A stretch of 64,000 bases of DNA from Lacrimispora xylanisolvens (lineage in GTDB: Bacteria; Bacillota; Clostridia; Lachnospirales; Lachnospiraceae), in the NCBI RefSeq assembly GCF_002934545.1, contig NZ_PTJA01000008.1:214023-278022 (forward strand). Reading direction: 5' to 3'. Position 1 is the first letter of the stretch. Every line of letters starts with the position of its first letter. Position numbers and translations under genes: made by a program. Shown here piece by piece: positions 61,712-64,000 of the stretch. The notes under the pieces are model-generated. The model searched no databases and was not told where the DNA came from. It worked only from the letters and a program-made list of their open reading frames with translations.

Positions 61712-62160
61712 AAATGCTCCTTGTTGACTACAATGGCAACAAGGATAGAGATGTTTTGTGTTTCGCCACTCCAGCTACGTTTTAAGTAAACACCATCTGC
61801 AATGACATATGGATAAGAACCGGTAAGTTTGCGGCTTCTCCACGTTTCAATGTGTTCATAGACTTTTTTATTTAGATTGCTTATTGTTCCAGGTGAAACC
61901 TTGTTTCCCCATAACGCCTGGGTAATGTCTTCAACGAGGCGGACAGAAACACCCGCAAGGTACCTTTCAATGAGGGCTTCTTCCACAGAGCATTCTCTGC
62001 AGCGATAACGCTCAATAATGGCAGTTTCAAACGCAACGTCTTTTATTGGCATCTTCAATTTGACCTCACCGGCAGTGGTTTGAAAATTTCTGCTATAATC
62101 CGGAACGATACCCTTTGCGATCACCGGAACATCGTATTTTTCGGCAGAAACCCTTATAAC
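61712..62160 (-). pseudogene. IS256-family transposase remnant
   Basis: Partial Mutator/IS256-type transposase on the minus strand: RNFQTTAGEVKLKMPIKD, AFETAIIERYRCRECSVEEALIERYLAGVSVRLVEDITQALWG, SPGTISNLNKKVYEHIETWRSRKLTGSYPYVIADGVYLKRSW, ILVAIVVNKE. Only the middle third of the protein is present. The frame breaks near 62100 (a DRKGYRSG segment lies in another frame upstream). No terminal inverted repeats were found. Confidence 0.78.
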
Positions 62161-62293
62161 ATTTCATTTTTATCAATGCTCAATTTTATTCACCCATACT
62201 AACTCAAAACAATTAATACATTTAATATTTTTACGCTTCGGATCATACTATTATAGATAGTAACAATACTCAACCTATATTTAAGCACGGGTA

Positions 62294-63007
62294 TTAATTT
62301 ATTTCTCTATTAAGTTCTTTAAGTTTCTCTGACGATGCATGTAAGACATACTCATTTTGCCCTACAGCAGTACATGTATATTCATTGTCATTAATTACAA
62401 TTCTCAACACAAGAACGCTACTTTTATCTATATAAAATTCTGATTTATTATGATCGATAAAATTCATAATAACCTGTTCTTTCGGATTGATGGTTTTTTC
62501 CTCATAAAATTCATGTGTATTTGCATCATATAGATATAAGGTATACACATTTCCATTGCTTACCATTCGACAATCATTTTTAACAGAGATAGTTTTATCA
62601 CATAAATTCGTAATACCTACACTAATAGCTTTACCATTACCAACTTTTACATCAGAAATCCACGTAATAAGCATCGTTATTCCATCATTTACATTATCAA
62701 TTATTTCTCCGTTATAATCTAACGTACGTCCATCTGGTATTAACCTATTTCTTTGAAGTTCTCCCGCATCATTAAAATAGTATTCCTTTCCATCCACATT
62801 CACGATTCCAGATTGCATATACCCATTTTGATCAAAATGATAACGTTTACCAGATCCAGATATATTAAGCCAACTGTTTTTTACAAAAGTACCATCACTG
62901 TAAACATATTGCCAGCCATTAGAGTCCTGCCTCCATTCATCAGCATAACTTACAATTGAACCTAAAATCGAGAACACGAAAGACAATATAACTATAAACT
63001 TTTTCAT
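62294..63007 (-). CDS. Secreted protein with choline-binding-type repeats (paralog 2)
   Basis: A 237-aa paralog of the protein at 57808-58509: signal peptide MKKFIVILSFVFSILGSIVSYAD, cell-wall-binding repeats (WRQDSNGWQYVYSDGTFVKNSWL, YHFDQNGYMQSGIVNVDGKEYYFNDAGEL) and the same ~130-residue C-terminal domain. It appears intact although the neighbouring YcxB-like gene is broken. Confidence 0.82.
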   Translation of the reverse strand: MKKFIVILSFVFSILGSIVSYADEWRQDSNGWQYVYSDGTFVKNSWLNISGSGKRYHFDQNGYMQSGIVNVDGKEYYFNDAGELQRNRLIPDGRTLDYNGEIIDNVNDGITMLITWISDVKVGNGKAISVGITNLCDKTISVKNDCRMVSNGNVYTLYLYDANTHEFYEEKTINPKEQVIMNFIDHNKSEFYIDKSSVLVLRIVINDNEYTCTAVGQNEYVLHASSEKLKELNREIN

Positions 63008-63038
63008 GCGTTTCCCCTTATCTATTAATAATACTTTT

Positions 63039-63067
63039 ATTATAATTTATAAATTAATTAAATACAA
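63039..63067 (-). promoter_or_regulatory. Promoter of choline-binding-type gene 2
   Basis: Minus-strand -35 TTGTAT (63062-63067), 17-bp spacer, -10 TATAAT (63039-63044), matching the promoter of the paralog. Confidence 0.6.
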
Positions 63068-63482
63068 CCAATATAATAATATATGAGAGAACCTATACGA
63101 AATTTATAACCTGAGCGTAATATATAATTGAAGTTAACATTGAATTGTTTTAAACCAATAAACGATATATTTAGTCCTGCTGTTTAACTAGATTTCTACT
63201 TAATTTGTCAAATTGCTGAAAGAGGGCAAATTTATCTCAATAAGAGATGGTGAACAGCTAACCTCCATTATATTTAGCAAGCACCTAAAGGCTTATTCTG
63301 ATTCTTATTGGCATTGACTCGACCAGCCATAAAATCCGCTTTACAGCGGCTTGCCTGCTTTATAAGAATGGAGTTCCAACAGCTACCCTACAGTGCTTGT
63401 TAGAACATTGTACCTTGGCCATGACCTTGTTTAATGATTACCCAAAATACCTTGCATACATCTGCATACTAAAAACATAAAA
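63068..63482. other. Gene-free interval with no recognised feature
   Basis: About 415 bp between the promoter of choline-binding-type gene 2 and the tRNA terminator. I looked for remnants of coding sequence and RNA and recognised none. A short GCCGCTGTAAAGCGG hairpin-like stretch lies on the minus strand near 63335-63350. Confidence 0.5.
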
Positions 63483-63527
63483 CAAAAAGTGCTTCAAACC
63501 CTTGTAAAATAAGGATTTGAAGCACTT
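63483..63527 (-). terminator. Terminator of the rRNA-tRNA operon
   Basis: 17-bp stem with one mismatch (63487-63503 with 63511-63527) followed by TTTTTG on the minus strand, about 10 bp after tRNA-Cys. Confidence 0.88.
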
Positions 63528-63535
63528 CTTAGAAG

Positions 63536-63606
63536 AGGCGACAACCAGATTTGAACTGGTGATCAGGGTGTTGCAGACCCACGCCTTACCACTTGGCTAT
63601 GTCGCC
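63536..63606 (-). tRNA. tRNA-Cys (anticodon GCA)
   Basis: 71 nt: acceptor stem GGCGACA/TGTCGCC, discriminator T, T-loop TTCAAAT, and an anticodon loop with CTGCAAC giving GCA. CCA is not encoded. Confidence 0.93.
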
Positions 63607-63639
63607 ATTAAATTATAAAACTGAACTACTTACATTCAG

Positions 63640-63711
63640 TGACCCCAACGAGATTCGAACTCGTGTTACCGCCGTGAAAGGGCGATGTCTTAACCGCTTG
63701 ACCATGGGGCC
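63640..63711 (-). tRNA. tRNA-Glu (anticodon TTC)
   Basis: 72 nt: acceptor GGCCCCA/TGGGGTC, discriminator A, T-loop TTCGAAT, anticodon loop CTTTCAC giving TTC. CCA is not encoded. Confidence 0.94.
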
Positions 63712-63759
63712 TTACTTAAATTTCGTTTCCTCACAGTCTATCTAGCTGAGTATCACGAA

Positions 63760-63832
63760 CTCCCCGAGTAGGACTTGAACCTACGACCCAACGGTTAACA
63801 GCCGTTTGCTCTACCGACTGAGCTATCGAGGA
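63760..63832 (-). tRNA. tRNA-Asn (anticodon GTT)
   Basis: 73 nt: acceptor TCCTCGA/TCGGGGA, discriminator G, D-arm AGCTCAGTCGGTAGAGC, T-loop TTCAAGT, anticodon loop CTGTTAA giving GTT. CCA is not encoded. Confidence 0.94.
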
Positions 63833-63927
63833 ATATTGCATTACTGCAATCCTTGAGGCATATACCCTCAAAACCACACATTGTTATATATCTTTCATCC
63901 GTTCTTTCCTCTTACCTAAACCAACCT

Positions 63928-64000
63928 GGTTAAGCCCTCGACCTATTAGTGACAGTCAGCTGCACATGTTACCATGCTTCCACCTCTGCCCTATCTACCT
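63928..64000 (-). rRNA. 23S rRNA gene, 3' end (truncated by window edge)
   Basis: On the minus strand the last ~73 bases match the conserved 3' end of bacterial 23S rRNA: ACTAATAGGTCGAGGGCTTAACC. The gene body lies beyond 64000. Only 95 bp separate it from tRNA-Asn, too little for a 5S gene. Confidence 0.9.

Noticed and set aside
63833..63927. 5S rRNA between 23S and tRNA-Asn
   Set aside because: The interval is shorter than a 5S gene and shows no 5S-like sequence.

Overview
The window looks like a chromosome segment of a low-to-moderate GC anaerobic Firmicute, most likely Lachnospiraceae (Clostridium cluster XIVa; an inference from gene content and codon use, no 16S gene is present). Evidence: strong AGGAGG ribosome-binding sites, consensus sigma-A promoters (TTGACA/17/TATAAT), fructose-type PTS operons, two branched-chain-type (Liv) ABC transporters, sugar and peptide ABC transporters, and many lipoprotein substrate-binding proteins. 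Two thirds of it is nutrient uptake and catabolism under local regulators.

Layout. 1-2920: end of a sensor kinase, then a three-gene antimicrobial-peptide-type ABC exporter behind a promoter with three 11-bp-phased direct repeats. 2911-8273: acetyltransferase, then a PTS operon (RpiR regulator, 1-phosphofructokinase-type kinase, EIIBCA, class II aldolase) and a small phage-type HTH gene. 8365-16528: operon 1, a lipoprotein plus Liv transporter with a LarA-like nickel-pincer isomerase and a zinc dehydrogenase, next to a GntR/FCD regulator. 16862-19203: second small HTH gene, divergent XRE regulator, amino-acid permease. 19249-26122: operon 2, two tandem PEP-mutase/isocitrate-lyase-superfamily enzymes plus a second Liv transporter, flanked by a cupin and a LacI-type repressor that appears to start at AUU. 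28288-34583: ArsR-like regulator, sugar ABC transporter and GH2 glycosidase. 34747-36996: XRE regulator and a nucleotidyltransferase/kinase-fold pair. 37291-39312: Kup potassium transporter with a long leader. 39385-44604: second fructose-type PTS operon (EIIB, EIIC, aldolase, PRD regulator, EIIA, cupin). 44794-54606: an eight-gene operon for oligopeptide uptake, CutC, a DeoR regulator and a multidomain transglutaminase-like protein. 54903-63007: accessory zone with YcxB-like membrane proteins, an HTH-methyltransferase fusion, two choline-binding-repeat-type secreted proteins, a redox Rrf2 operon, a PHP phosphoesterase, a broken YcxB gene and an IS256-family remnant. 63536-64000: tRNA-Cys, tRNA-Glu and tRNA-Asn after the 3' end of a 23S rRNA gene, all on the minus strand.

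The most notable structure is a dispersed regulatory family. Two paralogous small HTH genes share the same promoter geometry and an 18-bp palindrome (AGTNGCATNNATGCNACT, three exact copies). Two paralogous XRE regulators share another palindrome (TGTTGCA-N4-TGCAACA type) over the -35 box. All four ABC lipoprotein genes are followed by a stem-loop before the permease genes. The best candidates for undescribed catabolic systems are operon 1 (Liv + LarA-like + dehydrogenase) and operon 2 (Liv + two divergent PEP-mutase-fold enzymes + cupin). Their substrates cannot be read from the sequence.
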